From Terriglobales bacterium (GTDB taxonomy: Bacteria > Acidobacteriota > Terriglobia > Bryobacterales > Bryobacteraceae), in contig JAIXQP010000007.1 of the NCBI GenBank assembly GCA_027485675.1, positions 124,001 to 188,000 on the forward strand: DNA of 64,000 bases, read 5' to 3'. The notes beneath the pieces were generated by a model. The model was given only the letters and a program-made list of their open reading frames with translations. It was not told the DNA's origin and ran no database searches. Position 1 is the stretch's first letter. Each line of letters begins with the position of its first letter. This document shows, in pieces, positions 7,887-16,206 of this stretch. The position numbers and the translations under genes were made by a program.

Positions 7887-10808
7887 ATGGGATTTTTAAT
7901 GGGGCGGTTTCTGCTGGTTCTGGCTTCGGCTGGCGTTTTGCTGGCACAGGTGGACCGGGCGACGGTAAGCGGTACGGTTTCGGATGCGACGGGCGCGACG
8001 ATTTCCGGGGCCGAAGTGACAGTGGTTTCGAGTGCGACGGGATTCCGCCGCTCGGCCACGACGGGCCCGGGCGGAGCGTATCAGCTTCCCGGACTGCCGG
8101 TGGGCAACTACACCCTGAGCGTGGAGAAGCAGGGTTTCAACACCGTCAAGATTGACCAGTTGGTGCTGGCGGTGGGGCAGTCGCGGACCGTGGACGCGCA
8201 GCTCACGGTGGGGATGGTGAATACGGCGGTAGAGGTGGTCGCCGAAGTGACGCCGCTCGAACAGAAGAATGCCGAGATCGGCACCGTGATTGGGGAGCAG
8301 CAGATCAAGAACATCCCGCTGAACGGGCGGCACTGGGCGTCGTTGATGGCGCTGGCGCCGGGCGCGGTGAACGTGGGCGAGGGCAACCAGAACTCCATCC
8401 GGTTTTTCGGGCGTCCGCGCGACGACAACAATTGGACCTTTGACGGCGTCGATGCGACCGGCATCAAAGACCCGCGGCAGGAAGGCAACCTGCGTCTCGT
8501 GATTTCCACCGATTCGATTGCGGAGTTCCGGGTGAACTCGCTGCCGTTCACGGCGGAGGGCGGCGTGGGCGGCGGCGCGCAGATCAACCTGGTTTCGAAG
8601 ACGGGCACGAACGATTTTCATGGGTCGGCGTACGAGTTTTTCCGCAACAGCGCCCTGGATGCGCGGCGGCCGTTTGACGGGGCGAACCCGCCGCCGTTCC
8701 GGCTGAACCAGTTTGGCGGGAACCTGGGTGGCCGGATCGTAAAAGACCGGACGTTCTTCTTCGCCAACTATGAGGGCTTGGCGCAGCGGCTGACCATCGC
8801 CCGCGCGGACGGGCTGGTGCCTTCGGCGGCGTTCCGGGCACGGACTCCGGCGGCGTTGCAGAGTCTGATCAATCTGTATCCGGTGGGTACGGGGCCGGGG
8901 CCGAACGCGAACGTGGACCGGCTGGTGGCGGAGACGCCGGAGCGGCGCGATGAGCACAGCGGCATGGCGCGGGTGGACCACCGCATTAATGACAAACACA
9001 GCCTGTTCTTCCGGTTTGCGATGACGGATGGGTTGATCAGCCAGATTCGGAACGGGTTGCTCGAAACGCGCGACTCGGCCATCCGGCCGACGAACGTGAC
9101 GGCGCAATGGCAGCAGGTGTGGAGTCCGGCGATGGTGAACGAGGTGAAGCTGGGCTTCAATCGTTCGGCGCTAACGCGGACGGACGTGGGACGGATTGCC
9201 GAGGGCGTGGCGATTCCGGGATTTACTTCGACGCAGCCGACGAGCTACATCATCGAGAAGCCGAGCGCTTACTCGATTGTGGACAACTTCTCCTGGATCA
9301 AGGGCCGGCACACGATCAAGGTGGGCGGCGAGATCCGGCGGATTCATTTGAACGTCGGAAACGGTCCGGCGACGAGTGTGGCGTTTGCGAACCTGGACGC
9401 GTTTTTGCGGAACTCATTGAACAGCGTCACGGTGGGCAGCCAGTTGGATACGGTGGGAGTACGGCGGACTTTCCATTCGATCTATGTGCAGGACGAGATC
9501 CGGTTCAGCCCGGAGTTCACCTTGAACGTGGGATTCCGTTATGAGCAGTACACGGTTTCGAAGGACGTGTATGGCCGGGGCCGGGTGTTCGACATTGTGC
9601 GGTGCCAGGGCTTCTGCGCGGCGGGAACGCCGTGGTTCTTCCCGGACAACGACAACTTCGCGCCGCGCATTTCGATGGCCTGGACGCCGCGGATGCTCGG
9701 CGGCAAGACGGTGATCCGGACTGGATATGGCCGGTACATCGGGCCGGGGCAGAACGACGACGTGACGGCGGCGATTGACAGCCTGCCGCAGAACTTCTCG
9801 CTGACGGCGGCGGACGCGCCGACGCTGAGCTATCCGCCGACGCCGTTCCTGGCGCAACTGCGCGGGCAGGGGCAGACGCCGCGCAGCGTGCAGCGCGACC
9901 GGAAGGAACCGGAGAGCCACATGTGGACGCTTTCGTTGCAGCGCGAACTGCCGAAGGGCCTGGTCGCGCAGGTAGCCTATGTGGGGAACGTGGGACGGAA
10001 TCAACTGACGCGGACCTACGTGAACACGCTGAATCCGGTGACGCGGTTGCGGCCGCTGACGACGTTCGGACAGATTGACGAGAAGCGCTTTGACGGCAAC
10101 ACGAACTTCAACGGGCTGCAGAGCTCGTTGACGCGTTCGTTCTCGAAGGGCTTCCTGTTCCAGGCGCAATACATGTGGGGCCATGCGATCAGCGACAATG
10201 CGGGCTCCGGCGAGGGTGGCCAGATTCAGGACGTGGCATGCCGGGCCTGTGACCGGGGCGATGCGGACTACGATGTGCGCCAGACGTTTACGGCCAACTC
10301 GGTGTACCAACTGCCGTTCGCGCGGGACAAGTGGTATGGCGGATGGGACCTGAGCGGGATCTATACGGCGCGGACGGGATTGCCGTTGACGGTGAGCATC
10401 GCGCGGGCGGCGGGGACGGTGCCTTCCGGGCAGACGCAGAGCCAGCGGGCGGACTTTGTGGGCGGCAACCCCTATGCGGAGAACCGGTCGCCGGCGCAGT
10501 GGCTGAATCCGGCGGCGTTTGTGCTGCCCGCGGCGGGGACGTACGGCAACTCGGGACGGAACCGGTTCCGGGGTCCGGGGTTGTGGCAGGCGGATGTGGC
10601 GGTGTCGAAGAAGTTCCGGGTGACGGAGCGGTTGAACCTGGACTTCCGGACGGAGATGTTCAACCTGTTCAACCGGGCGCAGTTTGGCAATCCGGTGAGC
10701 GCCCGGAACAATGCGACGTTCGGCCAGATTCTCTCGACGGCGAATGATGGTTCGACTGGTTCGGGGACCTCGCGGCAGGTGCAGTTCATGCTGCGGCTGA
10801 ACTTCTAA
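7887..10808 (+). CDS. TonB-dependent receptor, Oar-like, with N-terminal carboxypeptidase-regulatory domain
   Basis: A 973-residue outer-membrane transporter. Domains in order: a signal peptide (LLVLASAGVLLAQ); a carboxypeptidase-regulatory Ig-like domain at about 20-105 (ATVSGTVSDATGATISGAEV ... GGAYQLPGLPVGNYTLSVE); a plug domain with NIPLNGRHWASLMAL; then a long beta-barrel rich in aromatic and Asn/Gly strands, ending in a typical terminal strand with the aromatic last residue (QVQFMLRLNF). Such receptors import large or scarce ligands using TonB energy. The stop codon overlaps the start of the phytase gene (TAATG), which implies the ligand or product is linked to phytate breakdown. Confidence 0.9.
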   Translation: MGFLMGRFLLVLASAGVLLAQVDRATVSGTVSDATGATISGAEVTVVSSATGFRRSATTGPGGAYQLPGLPVGNYTLSVEKQGFNTVKIDQLVLAVGQSRTVDAQLTVGMVNTAVEVVAEVTPLEQKNAEIGTVIGEQQIKNIPLNGRHWASLMALAPGAVNVGEGNQNSIRFFGRPRDDNNWTFDGVDATGIKDPRQEGNLRLVISTDSIAEFRVNSLPFTAEGGVGGGAQINLVSKTGTNDFHGSAYEFFRNSALDARRPFDGANPPPFRLNQFGGNLGGRIVKDRTFFFANYEGLAQRLTIARADGLVPSAAFRARTPAALQSLINLYPVGTGPGPNANVDRLVAETPERRDEHSGMARVDHRINDKHSLFFRFAMTDGLISQIRNGLLETRDSAIRPTNVTAQWQQVWSPAMVNEVKLGFNRSALTRTDVGRIAEGVAIPGFTSTQPTSYIIEKPSAYSIVDNFSWIKGRHTIKVGGEIRRIHLNVGNGPATSVAFANLDAFLRNSLNSVTVGSQLDTVGVRRTFHSIYVQDEIRFSPEFTLNVGFRYEQYTVSKDVYGRGRVFDIVRCQGFCAAGTPWFFPDNDNFAPRISMAWTPRMLGGKTVIRTGYGRYIGPGQNDDVTAAIDSLPQNFSLTAADAPTLSYPPTPFLAQLRGQGQTPRSVQRDRKEPESHMWTLSLQRELPKGLVAQVAYVGNVGRNQLTRTYVNTLNPVTRLRPLTTFGQIDEKRFDGNTNFNGLQSSLTRSFSKGFLFQAQYMWGHAISDNAGSGEGGQIQDVACRACDRGDADYDVRQTFTANSVYQLPFARDKWYGGWDLSGIYTARTGLPLTVSIARAAGTVPSGQTQSQRADFVGGNPYAENRSPAQWLNPAAFVLPAAGTYGNSGRNRFRGPGLWQADVAVSKKFRVTERLNLDFRTEMFNLFNRAQFGNPVSARNNATFGQILSTANDGSTGSGTSRQVQFMLRLNF

Positions 10809-11785
10809 TGACGCCCCTGTTTTTTGCTCTTTATCTGCTCGCGCAGGTGGATATTCCTGCCCTGCGCGAGACGGCTTCCGAACCGCAGCAGACGGACGAT
10901 CCGGCGATCTGGGTGCACCCCAAGGACCGGGCGCAGAGTCTGATTTTCGGGACGATCAAGATGGCGGCGCCGGACGGGGCGATTGCCGTGTACCGGATGG
11001 ACGGTTCGCGGCTGATGACGGTGCCGAAGTTGGACCGGCCGAACAACATCGACGTGGCGTACGGGTTCCGGGTGGGCGGACGGACCGTGGACATCGCGGT
11101 GGCGACGGAGCGGAACAAGAGCCAGTTACGGATCTTCGAAGTCGTGCCCGGGGTGGGTTTGAAGGACCTGGGCGCGGTGCCGGTGTTTGCGGGCGAGAGT
11201 GGCGCGATGGCGCAGCCGATGGGGATTGCGCTGTACCGGAGGAAGCGGGACAAGGCGCATTTCGCGATTGTGAGCCGGAAGAACGGGCCATCGGGCCGTT
11301 ACCTGTGGCAGTACCGGTTGACGGGGGATACGGCGGGGAACATCCGGGCGGAGAAGGTGCGGGAGTTCGGCCTGTTTAGCGGGAGCAAGGAGATTGAGGC
11401 CGTGGCGGTGGACGCCGAGCGGGAGCACGTCTACTACTCGGACGAGGGGGCGGGGATTCGGAAGTATCTCGCGGACCCGGAGAAGGCCAAGGCAGGCGAG
11501 CAGTTGGCGCTTTTTGCCGAGAGCGGCTGGAAGGGCGACCGCGAGGGTCTGGCGATCTACAAGGGCTACCTGGTGGCGACGGATCAGCAGCCGGGCAACT
11601 CCGAGTTCCATGTGTTTTCGCGGGATACGCTGCGGGAACTGGGCGTGTTTCGCGTGGGGGCGGATACGACGGACGGGATCGACATTGCTCCGTTTGGCCT
11701 GTTCGTGGCGATGAACGACAGCCGGCACAATTTCATCCTGGTGGATTGGAAGGCGATTGCGGCGGGGCTGCGACTGCGAAAGTGA
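10808..11785 (+). CDS. Beta-propeller phytase (3-phytase)
   Basis: A 325-residue exported protein with a short signal peptide (MTPLFFALYLLAQ). The beta-propeller phytase signatures are clear: QTDDPAIWVHPKD near residue 30, 'IFGTIKMAAPDGAIAVY', 'NNIDVAYGFRVGG', the GSKEIEAVAVDAEREHVYYSDE blade, and 'DTTDGIDIAPFG...FVAMNDS' near the end. The acidic residues in these loops bind the calcium ions and phosphate in characterised family members. It should release phosphate from myo-inositol hexakisphosphate in the periplasm or outside the cell. Start and upstream stop overlap as TAATG, so translation is probably coupled to the receptor. Confidence 0.92.
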   Translation: MTPLFFALYLLAQVDIPALRETASEPQQTDDPAIWVHPKDRAQSLIFGTIKMAAPDGAIAVYRMDGSRLMTVPKLDRPNNIDVAYGFRVGGRTVDIAVATERNKSQLRIFEVVPGVGLKDLGAVPVFAGESGAMAQPMGIALYRRKRDKAHFAIVSRKNGPSGRYLWQYRLTGDTAGNIRAEKVREFGLFSGSKEIEAVAVDAEREHVYYSDEGAGIRKYLADPEKAKAGEQLALFAESGWKGDREGLAIYKGYLVATDQQPGNSEFHVFSRDTLRELGVFRVGADTTDGIDIAPFGLFVAMNDSRHNFILVDWKAIAAGLRLRK

Positions 11786-11795
11786 TCGGGCCGGA

Positions 11796-12521
11796 CTAGA
11801 TGCCGGCGTACCAGGAGTAGCGGCCGCCGGCGGGGTGGCCTTGCAGGGTGTCGGTGACGGTGATGCGGTTGACGAACTTCACGTTCTTGTAGCCGAGTTG
11901 GCGGGGGACGCGGAGGCGGAGTGGGCCGCCGTGATCGACGGGCAGATCGCGGCCGTTCATGCCGTAGGTGAGGAGCGTTTGGGGATGGAGCGCTTCGGGG
12001 AGGTCGATGCTGTTGGCCCAAGGCTTTTGGGCGGAGGCGTAGACGACGAAGCGGGCCTGGGGTAAGAGACCGGCTTGCTGGAGGAGCGCGGCGAGGGGGA
12101 CGCCGGTCCATTCGGCGATGAAGGACCAGCCTTCTTCGCAGATGAGTTGGGTGATCTGGCTGCCGGCGGGTTGGGCGCGGAGGTCGGCGAGGGAGAGGGA
12201 GACGGGCCGGGCGACGAGACCGTCGATGGTAACGCGCCAATCGGGGAAGCCGGTGGCGGCGGCTTGCTGGAACTCTGGCGTTTTGGGGCGGCCTTTGGTG
12301 GAGAAGGGCGCGGCGGAGATCTGGTGGCGGGGGAACTCGCGGGCCAGGGCGTTGCCGGTGAGGAGGCGATGGGCGGCGTAGGTGAGCGCGTGGCCGGGGC
12401 CGTAGAGGCCGCGGGAGTCGGGCGGCAGGAGGCCGTATTGATCGGCGAGGCGGGCGGCGAGGGCGAGACCGCCGAAGCCGGCGGCGCCCGTGAGGAGTTG
12501 GCGGCGGGAGAAGCGGCTCAT
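11796..12521 (-). CDS. Tat-exported molybdopterin-dependent oxidoreductase (sulfite oxidase/MsrP-like)
   Basis: A 241-residue protein with a twin-arginine signal (SRRQLLTGAAGFGGLALAA). The mature chain has the sulfite-oxidase fold features: WRVTIDGLVARPVSLSLADL, the molybdenum-ligand Cys in QLICEEGWSFIAEW, GVPLAALL, and the DHGGPLRLRVPRQLGYKNVK end. It lacks the C-terminal dimerisation domain of true sulfite oxidases, so it resembles MsrP/YedY more. Its start overlaps the stop of the cytochrome b gene (ATGA). The three genes from 14111 down to 11796 form a likely operon in which this is the catalytic subunit. The substrate cannot be read from sequence. Confidence 0.85.
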   Translation of the reverse strand: MSRFSRRQLLTGAAGFGGLALAARLADQYGLLPPDSRGLYGPGHALTYAAHRLLTGNALAREFPRHQISAAPFSTKGRPKTPEFQQAAATGFPDWRVTIDGLVARPVSLSLADLRAQPAGSQITQLICEEGWSFIAEWTGVPLAALLQQAGLLPQARFVVYASAQKPWANSIDLPEALHPQTLLTYGMNGRDLPVDHGGPLRLRVPRQLGYKNVKFVNRITVTDTLQGHPAGGRYSWYAGI

Positions 12522-13138
12522 GCGGCGGGGCCTCCGGTGACCATGGCGCGGACGTGGCGGACGAAGCCGGCGCGCCAGACCATGGCGACGTGGCCGAGTG
12601 CGAACCCGACGAGGAGGAGGGTCGCGAAGAAGTGGAGGGTGCGGGCGGATTGGTGGCCGCCGAAGGTGGCGGCGAGCCAGGGGAAGGCGGCGTTGAGGGT
12701 TGGCGACATGGCGAGGCCGGTCCAGATGAGCAAGGGGAGGAGGGCGAAGACGACGGCGCGGTAGGCGAGGCGTTGGAGGGTGGGGCGGAGGTCTTGCTGG
12801 AAGTGGCGGGAGGCCAGGCCGGCGGTGACGTAGGAGAGGCCGGTGAGGACGCAGAGCCAGGCGGCTTGAAAGTGGAGCGAGCGGCTCCAGCCATTTTGGT
12901 CGGGGAGGACGTAGGGGTAGCCGGTGTCGACCCAGGGGCGGGAGGCGGGGATGGGCAGCGAGAAGAGAGCCGGGGTATTGGAGTTGCCTACGTCGCCCCA
13001 GTAGAAGCGGGGATGGGAGATGACGATTTCAACCCCGGTGAGCAGGAGGGCGAGGAAGCACAGGAGATTCAGCCAGTGGGTGACGCGGACGAAGAGCGGA
13101 TGGCGGGGAGCGGCGTCGGCCATGCTGCATCGTAGCAC
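12518..13138 (-). CDS. Membrane cytochrome b (b561/hydrogenase-type, four helices)
   Basis: A 206-residue integral membrane protein. Four hydrophobic helices carry His residues suited to bind two b hemes: HWLNLLCFLALLLTGVEI (helix 1), the SLHFQAAWLCVLTGLSYV segment (helix 2), a third helix VFALLPLLIWTGLAMS, and ARTLHFFATLLLVGFALGHV (helix 4). It would anchor and electrically connect the periplasmic molybdopterin enzyme to the quinone pool or to the cytochrome c upstream. Its stop overlaps the oxidoreductase start (ATGA), and only 4 bp separate it from the cytochrome c stop, so one transcript is likely. Confidence 0.85.
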   Translation of the reverse strand: MLRCSMADAAPRHPLFVRVTHWLNLLCFLALLLTGVEIVISHPRFYWGDVGNSNTPALFSLPIPASRPWVDTGYPYVLPDQNGWSRSLHFQAAWLCVLTGLSYVTAGLASRHFQQDLRPTLQRLAYRAVVFALLPLLIWTGLAMSPTLNAAFPWLAATFGGHQSARTLHFFATLLLVGFALGHVAMVWRAGFVRHVRAMVTGGPAA

Positions 13139-13142
13139 TCGA

Positions 13143-14111
13143 TTATGGAGTGAGGGAGGCGAGATAGGCCGAGAGGGCGAGCATGTCGCTGTTCTTCATG
13201 TACTTGACGACCTTGTCCATTTCCGAGCTTTTGCCGCCGCGGCGGGCGCCGGACTTGAAGTCGTAGAGCTGGCGCATGATGGAGGTGGGCGAGCGGCCGG
13301 CGATGCCGGGGACCTCATCTTTGCCCTTGTAGCCGGGGCCGTGGCAACTCGAACATTCGAGTTCCTGGCTATCGCCCCAGGTTTGGGCGAGGCGCTTGCC
13401 GAGGGCCACGCTGCCGGGCGGGACATAGGCGATGTACTTGGTGTTCGGGTCGCGCAGTTCGAACTGGACGAAGTCTTCGGGGCCTTCGAGGATGCGTTCG
13501 CCGAGGGGTTCCTGGGCGCCGTTGGGACTGAACTTGTAGAGCCAGCCAGCGATCTCCGCTTTGGGCACTTGCGCGGTTTCGACGATGCGGATGAAGGACT
13601 GCGGCCGCAGGGTGGCGTAGTACTGAGCGGCGGCGAGGATTTCGGCGTCCTGCATGGCGACGGCGGTTTTGGTCATGTTGATGACGGGGGCGCGGCCATC
13701 GACGGAGGACTTGCGGGTGCCGTCGCGGAAGGCTTTGACCTGGGCGACGAAGTATTCAACGGGGAGGCCGGCGAGGCGGGCGTTTTCGGGCCGGCCATTG
13801 CCGGTGGGGAGATGGCAGTAGCCACAGGCGCGGACTTCGGGTTGGCGGCCGTGGGAGACGATCTCCGGCATGGGGGGATGATCTTCGGGGCGCCAGTCGG
13901 GAGCGGCGAAGAGGTTGGAGAGTTCTTTGCGGGTGAAGGAGAGTTTGCTCGAGGGGATCTGGAAAGGCCCTTGGGGCACCTCCGCGGCGGGGCCGGGCGG
14001 GGGCGGGGGATTGGTGGGGTAGGCCCAGGCGGGGGCGGGTTCGAGGACGACGGGGCGGCAACTGCTGAGGAGCAGGGTGAGGAGGGCAACCAGAGATAGG
14101 GGGCGGATCAC
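13143..14111 (-). CDS. Diheme c-type cytochrome, probable lipoprotein
   Basis: About 322 residues if started at the GTG at 14111, which places a lipobox (LLLSSC) after a short hydrophobic signal. A longer ATG frame (14204) adds about 31 hydrophilic residues before the signal and is less likely. Two covalent heme sites are visible: CGYCH in the N-terminal half, inside a class I domain with NARLAGLPVEYFVAQVKAF, and CSSCH in the C-terminal half with IAGRSPTSIMRQLYDFKSG. The two domains look like tandem cytochrome c4/c553-like units. As the first gene of the operon it probably passes electrons between the molybdopterin enzyme, cytochrome b and a terminal acceptor. Confidence 0.87.
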   Translation of the reverse strand: MIRPLSLVALLTLLLSSCRPVVLEPAPAWAYPTNPPPPPGPAAEVPQGPFQIPSSKLSFTRKELSNLFAAPDWRPEDHPPMPEIVSHGRQPEVRACGYCHLPTGNGRPENARLAGLPVEYFVAQVKAFRDGTRKSSVDGRAPVINMTKTAVAMQDAEILAAAQYYATLRPQSFIRIVETAQVPKAEIAGWLYKFSPNGAQEPLGERILEGPEDFVQFELRDPNTKYIAYVPPGSVALGKRLAQTWGDSQELECSSCHGPGYKGKDEVPGIAGRSPTSIMRQLYDFKSGARRGGKSSEMDKVVKYMKNSDMLALSAYLASLTP

Positions 14112-14169
14112 GGTGGGAACTATGCTATCAGGCGAGGCGGGGTTCGCGAAGGAATTGCGGTCGCGAATC

Positions 14170-14192
14170 AATGGACCATTGCGTGGTCCATT
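14170..14192. promoter_or_regulatory. 9-bp perfect inverted repeat (candidate TA operator)
   Basis: AATGGACCA (14170-14178) and TGGTCCATT (14184-14192) form a perfect inverted repeat with a 5-base centre. It lies about 45 bp upstream of the antitoxin start. Phd-type antitoxins commonly bind such palindromes to repress their own operon, so this is the best operator candidate. A weak transcription terminator is less likely because no clean T-tract follows. Confidence 0.45.
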
Positions 14193-14238
14193 TTGTGTGA
14201 TCATGGAAGCGAGGCGCTGGAATCAGCAGGAGATCGTG

Positions 14239-14496
14239 ATGATGGTATCGGTGACAGAAGCGAAGGGACAGTTGACAGAGCTGGTTCGGCGCGCTGAAGC
14301 GGGCGAGGAGATTATCCTGACCCGCCATGGGCATGCGGCGGTGCGGTTTGTCGCGGTGAAACCGGCCCAGGACAGGCAGTCTCGCCGGGCGCTCCTTGAA
14401 GCGGTGCAGGCATCGGCAGCGGCGAAAGCTTCGAGTGGTCCAAGTGCGGCGCGCAGTCAGGATTATCTCTACGACGATGACGGCACGCCGGCATGA
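14239..14496 (+). CDS. Type II antitoxin, Phd/YefM family
   Basis: An 85-residue protein. The N-terminal VSVTEAKGQLTELVRRAEAG, then EEIILTRHGHAAVRFV, is the Phd/YefM DNA-binding dimer pattern, and the Ala/Ser-rich tail ending YLYDDDGTPA would wrap the toxin. ATG 14239 is chosen over longer upstream frames because AGGAG (14228-14232) is 6 bases before it and the family starts here. The stop overlaps the toxin start (ATGA). It should neutralise the VapC toxin and repress the operon. Confidence 0.87.
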   Translation: MMVSVTEAKGQLTELVRRAEAGEEIILTRHGHAAVRFVAVKPAQDRQSRRALLEAVQASAAAKASSGPSAARSQDYLYDDDGTPA

Positions 14497-14876
14497 TGGT
14501 GGTGGACACGTCGGCGCTGATGGCCATTCTGCTGGGTGAACCGGAGGCAGCAAATTGCGTCGCGGCGCTCGAAGCCGAAAGGGACTTGGTCATTTCGAGT
14601 GGCACGGTAGCCGAGGCGTTAATCGTTGCCGCCCGGCGGAACGTCGGTGAGGAGATGGACCGGTTAATCGAGGGACTTGGGTTTGAAGTGGTCAGCGTGA
14701 CTCCAGCGTCCGCCCGCCGGATCGCCCGCGCGTATGGGCGCTGGGGAAAAGGGGTGCACCGGGCGGCTCTGAACTTCGGCGATTGTTTCGCTTACGCACT
14801 GGCGATAGAGCGCCGATGCCGCTTGCTGTACGTGGGCGGGGACTTCGCACGGACCGACGTTCGCGGAGTGCTCTGA
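14493..14876 (+). CDS. vapC: PIN-domain ribonuclease toxin (VapC family)
   Basis: A 127-residue PIN protein of normal length. The catalytic acidic residues are in place: MVVDTSALMAILLGEPEA (first Asp), SSGTVAEALIVAARR (Glu), and LNFGDCFAYALAIE (Asp), ending with LLYVGGDFARTDV. The usual 'LLFKG.DF..TD' ending has Val-Gly here in place of Lys-Gly. VapC toxins cleave tRNA or rRNA using Mg2+. It is translationally coupled to the antitoxin by a 4-base overlap. This is the only one of the three TA loci in the window that looks functional. Confidence 0.9.
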   Translation: MMVVDTSALMAILLGEPEAANCVAALEAERDLVISSGTVAEALIVAARRNVGEEMDRLIEGLGFEVVSVTPASARRIARAYGRWGKGVHRAALNFGDCFAYALAIERRCRLLYVGGDFARTDVRGVL

Positions 14877-15560
14877 GGCCCTATCGCCGGCTAGACAGGA
14901 TTTGCCGGGCCGGGGGTTCGATCTTTGCCGGTACGCAGCCAGAATGTCCTGTGCATTGCGCGATTCCAGGACATCGGCGGGGACCAGCGAACTGGATGGA
15001 TGCTGTTGTCACTCAGGTCGAGCTTAGTGAGGAGAGGCAGCGAAGCCAGTGCCTGGGCTCCTTGGCCACCGATCCTGTTGAACGCTAGGGCAAGCGACTT
15101 CCGACCCGTCAGGGAGGAGAGGGCACTCGCCCCTTCCGGGCCCAAGCAGTTACAGCCAAGGTCCGGTTCGTTCAACTCGTTAAGCGACGCTAAGGGCCAC
15201 ACCGGCCCAGGGCCGAGCGCAAGCCCTGCAGCCGGTCCAGTCGAGCTTCACGCTCGCCAGGAACGGCAGAGAGGCGAGCGCCCGGAGGCCGCTGTGGCGG
15301 ATCGGATTCCAACTGATGTCCAGCGTGCCCAGCGCAGCCACAACGTAAGCCGCCTCGTCACCGCGCTGGCAATGCACGAGGCTGAGCGAGGCGGGGCAAG
15401 CTGGGTAAGATCCGTGAGTTGGCCGATGCGGCTCAGCGTGTCCGGCGGGAGGGCCGCGGTGCAGGCGTCTGGCCTTTTTATGTACCGGGAGAGTTCGGGC
15501 GAGACAAGGCGGAGAGAGGCCCAACGCTCTGCGCCGGCGCGTTCGATTGCGACTCGTCGA
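14877..15560 (-). pseudogene. Leucine-rich-repeat protein, frameshifted
   Basis: Three pieces of one leucine-rich-repeat protein lie in different minus-strand frames. The upstream piece (about 15560-15380) encodes a hydrophilic stretch and LPPDTLSRIGQLTDLTQL. The middle piece (about 15330-15190) encodes LGTLDISWNPIRHSGLRALA and SLPFLASVKLDWTG. The last (15202-14891) encodes SLNELNEPDLGCNCLGPEGA, AFNRIGGQGAQALASLP and LLTKLDLSDNSIHP, and shifts again into VPADVLESRNAQDILAAYRQ. The repeats follow the 24-residue 'LxxL..LDLS.N.IG..GA.ALA' type. At least two frameshifts make it non-functional. The original protein's other domains are not visible. The rest of this interval holds nothing else. Confidence 0.7.
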
Positions 15561-15593
15561 TGACTTCCCTGTGCGACAACGCGGCTGGGTCGG

Positions 15594-16190
15594 CTAGTGA
15601 GCCGCGGACGCCTTCATCGTCTTGTGGGCGGTGGCGACGGGGAGGAGCGTCGGGTAGAACTGGACGAAGGTGTGCTCGACGGCGGCATTCTTCGCGTGGC
15701 AGTCGTAGCACGACGCGGTGGGCGGCAGCTTCGCGGCGGGCTGGCGGTTGGTTCCGAATTCGAAGAAGCCCCAGCCCTTGGTGTCGGCGAAGCGCTTCGA
15801 ATCCTTGACGAGGACTTCGACCGCGGTGACGTCGGTTTGGAACTGGCCGCCCTTGTTGATGGAGCCTTCCGACTGGGCCTTGCGGATTTCGAGGATGAAG
15901 ATCGACTGCTCGGGCCAGCGGCCTGTCTTCGTGAAGTGCCGGTAGGCGGCGGGGTGGACGAAGACGTTATCGAACTGGGGCGGGCCGTTGGGGTCGGCGG
16001 CGGGGCCGTAGGTCATGCCACGGCCGGCGGAGAGGAAGATCCATTCGCGATAGTTGGCGGGGAACTCCAACCGCTGGGCGGCGTTGTAGCGGGCGCCGGG
16101 CACATCCTGGGACTTGGCCGGGAGCGGCGAGAGGACCGCGAGGGCGAGCAGGAAGGCGGAGGACAGGGCGAGGGCCGAGACGGTGCGCAT
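15594..16190 (-). CDS. Cytochrome P460-like exported heme protein
   Basis: A 198-residue protein with a clear signal peptide (residues 1-28, ending near AKSQ). The mature chain has the P460 family layout: FPANYREWIFLSAGRGMTYG, FDNVFVHPAAYRHFTKTGRW, 'FILEIRKAQSEGSINKGGQ', GWGFFEFG, and a single CYDCH heme c site near residue 162, followed by the conserved ending 'AAVEHTFVQFYPTLLPVA'. Characterised P460 proteins oxidise hydroxylamine or NO-related species, while many homologues in heterotrophs have unknown roles; detoxification is an inference. It is 16 bp upstream of, and parallel with, the LRR remnant and follows the esterase on the same strand. Confidence 0.85.
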   Translation of the reverse strand: MRTVSALALSSAFLLALAVLSPLPAKSQDVPGARYNAAQRLEFPANYREWIFLSAGRGMTYGPAADPNGPPQFDNVFVHPAAYRHFTKTGRWPEQSIFILEIRKAQSEGSINKGGQFQTDVTAVEVLVKDSKRFADTKGWGFFEFGTNRQPAAKLPPTASCYDCHAKNAAVEHTFVQFYPTLLPVATAHKTMKASAAH

Positions 16191-16206
16191 AGGGACAGTA
16201 TGAACG

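Noticed and set aside
11584-12894. 436-codon minus-strand frame rich in Pro/Arg/Ser across the oxidoreductase-cytochrome b boundary
   Set aside because: Low-complexity shadow composition; it overlaps three real genes.
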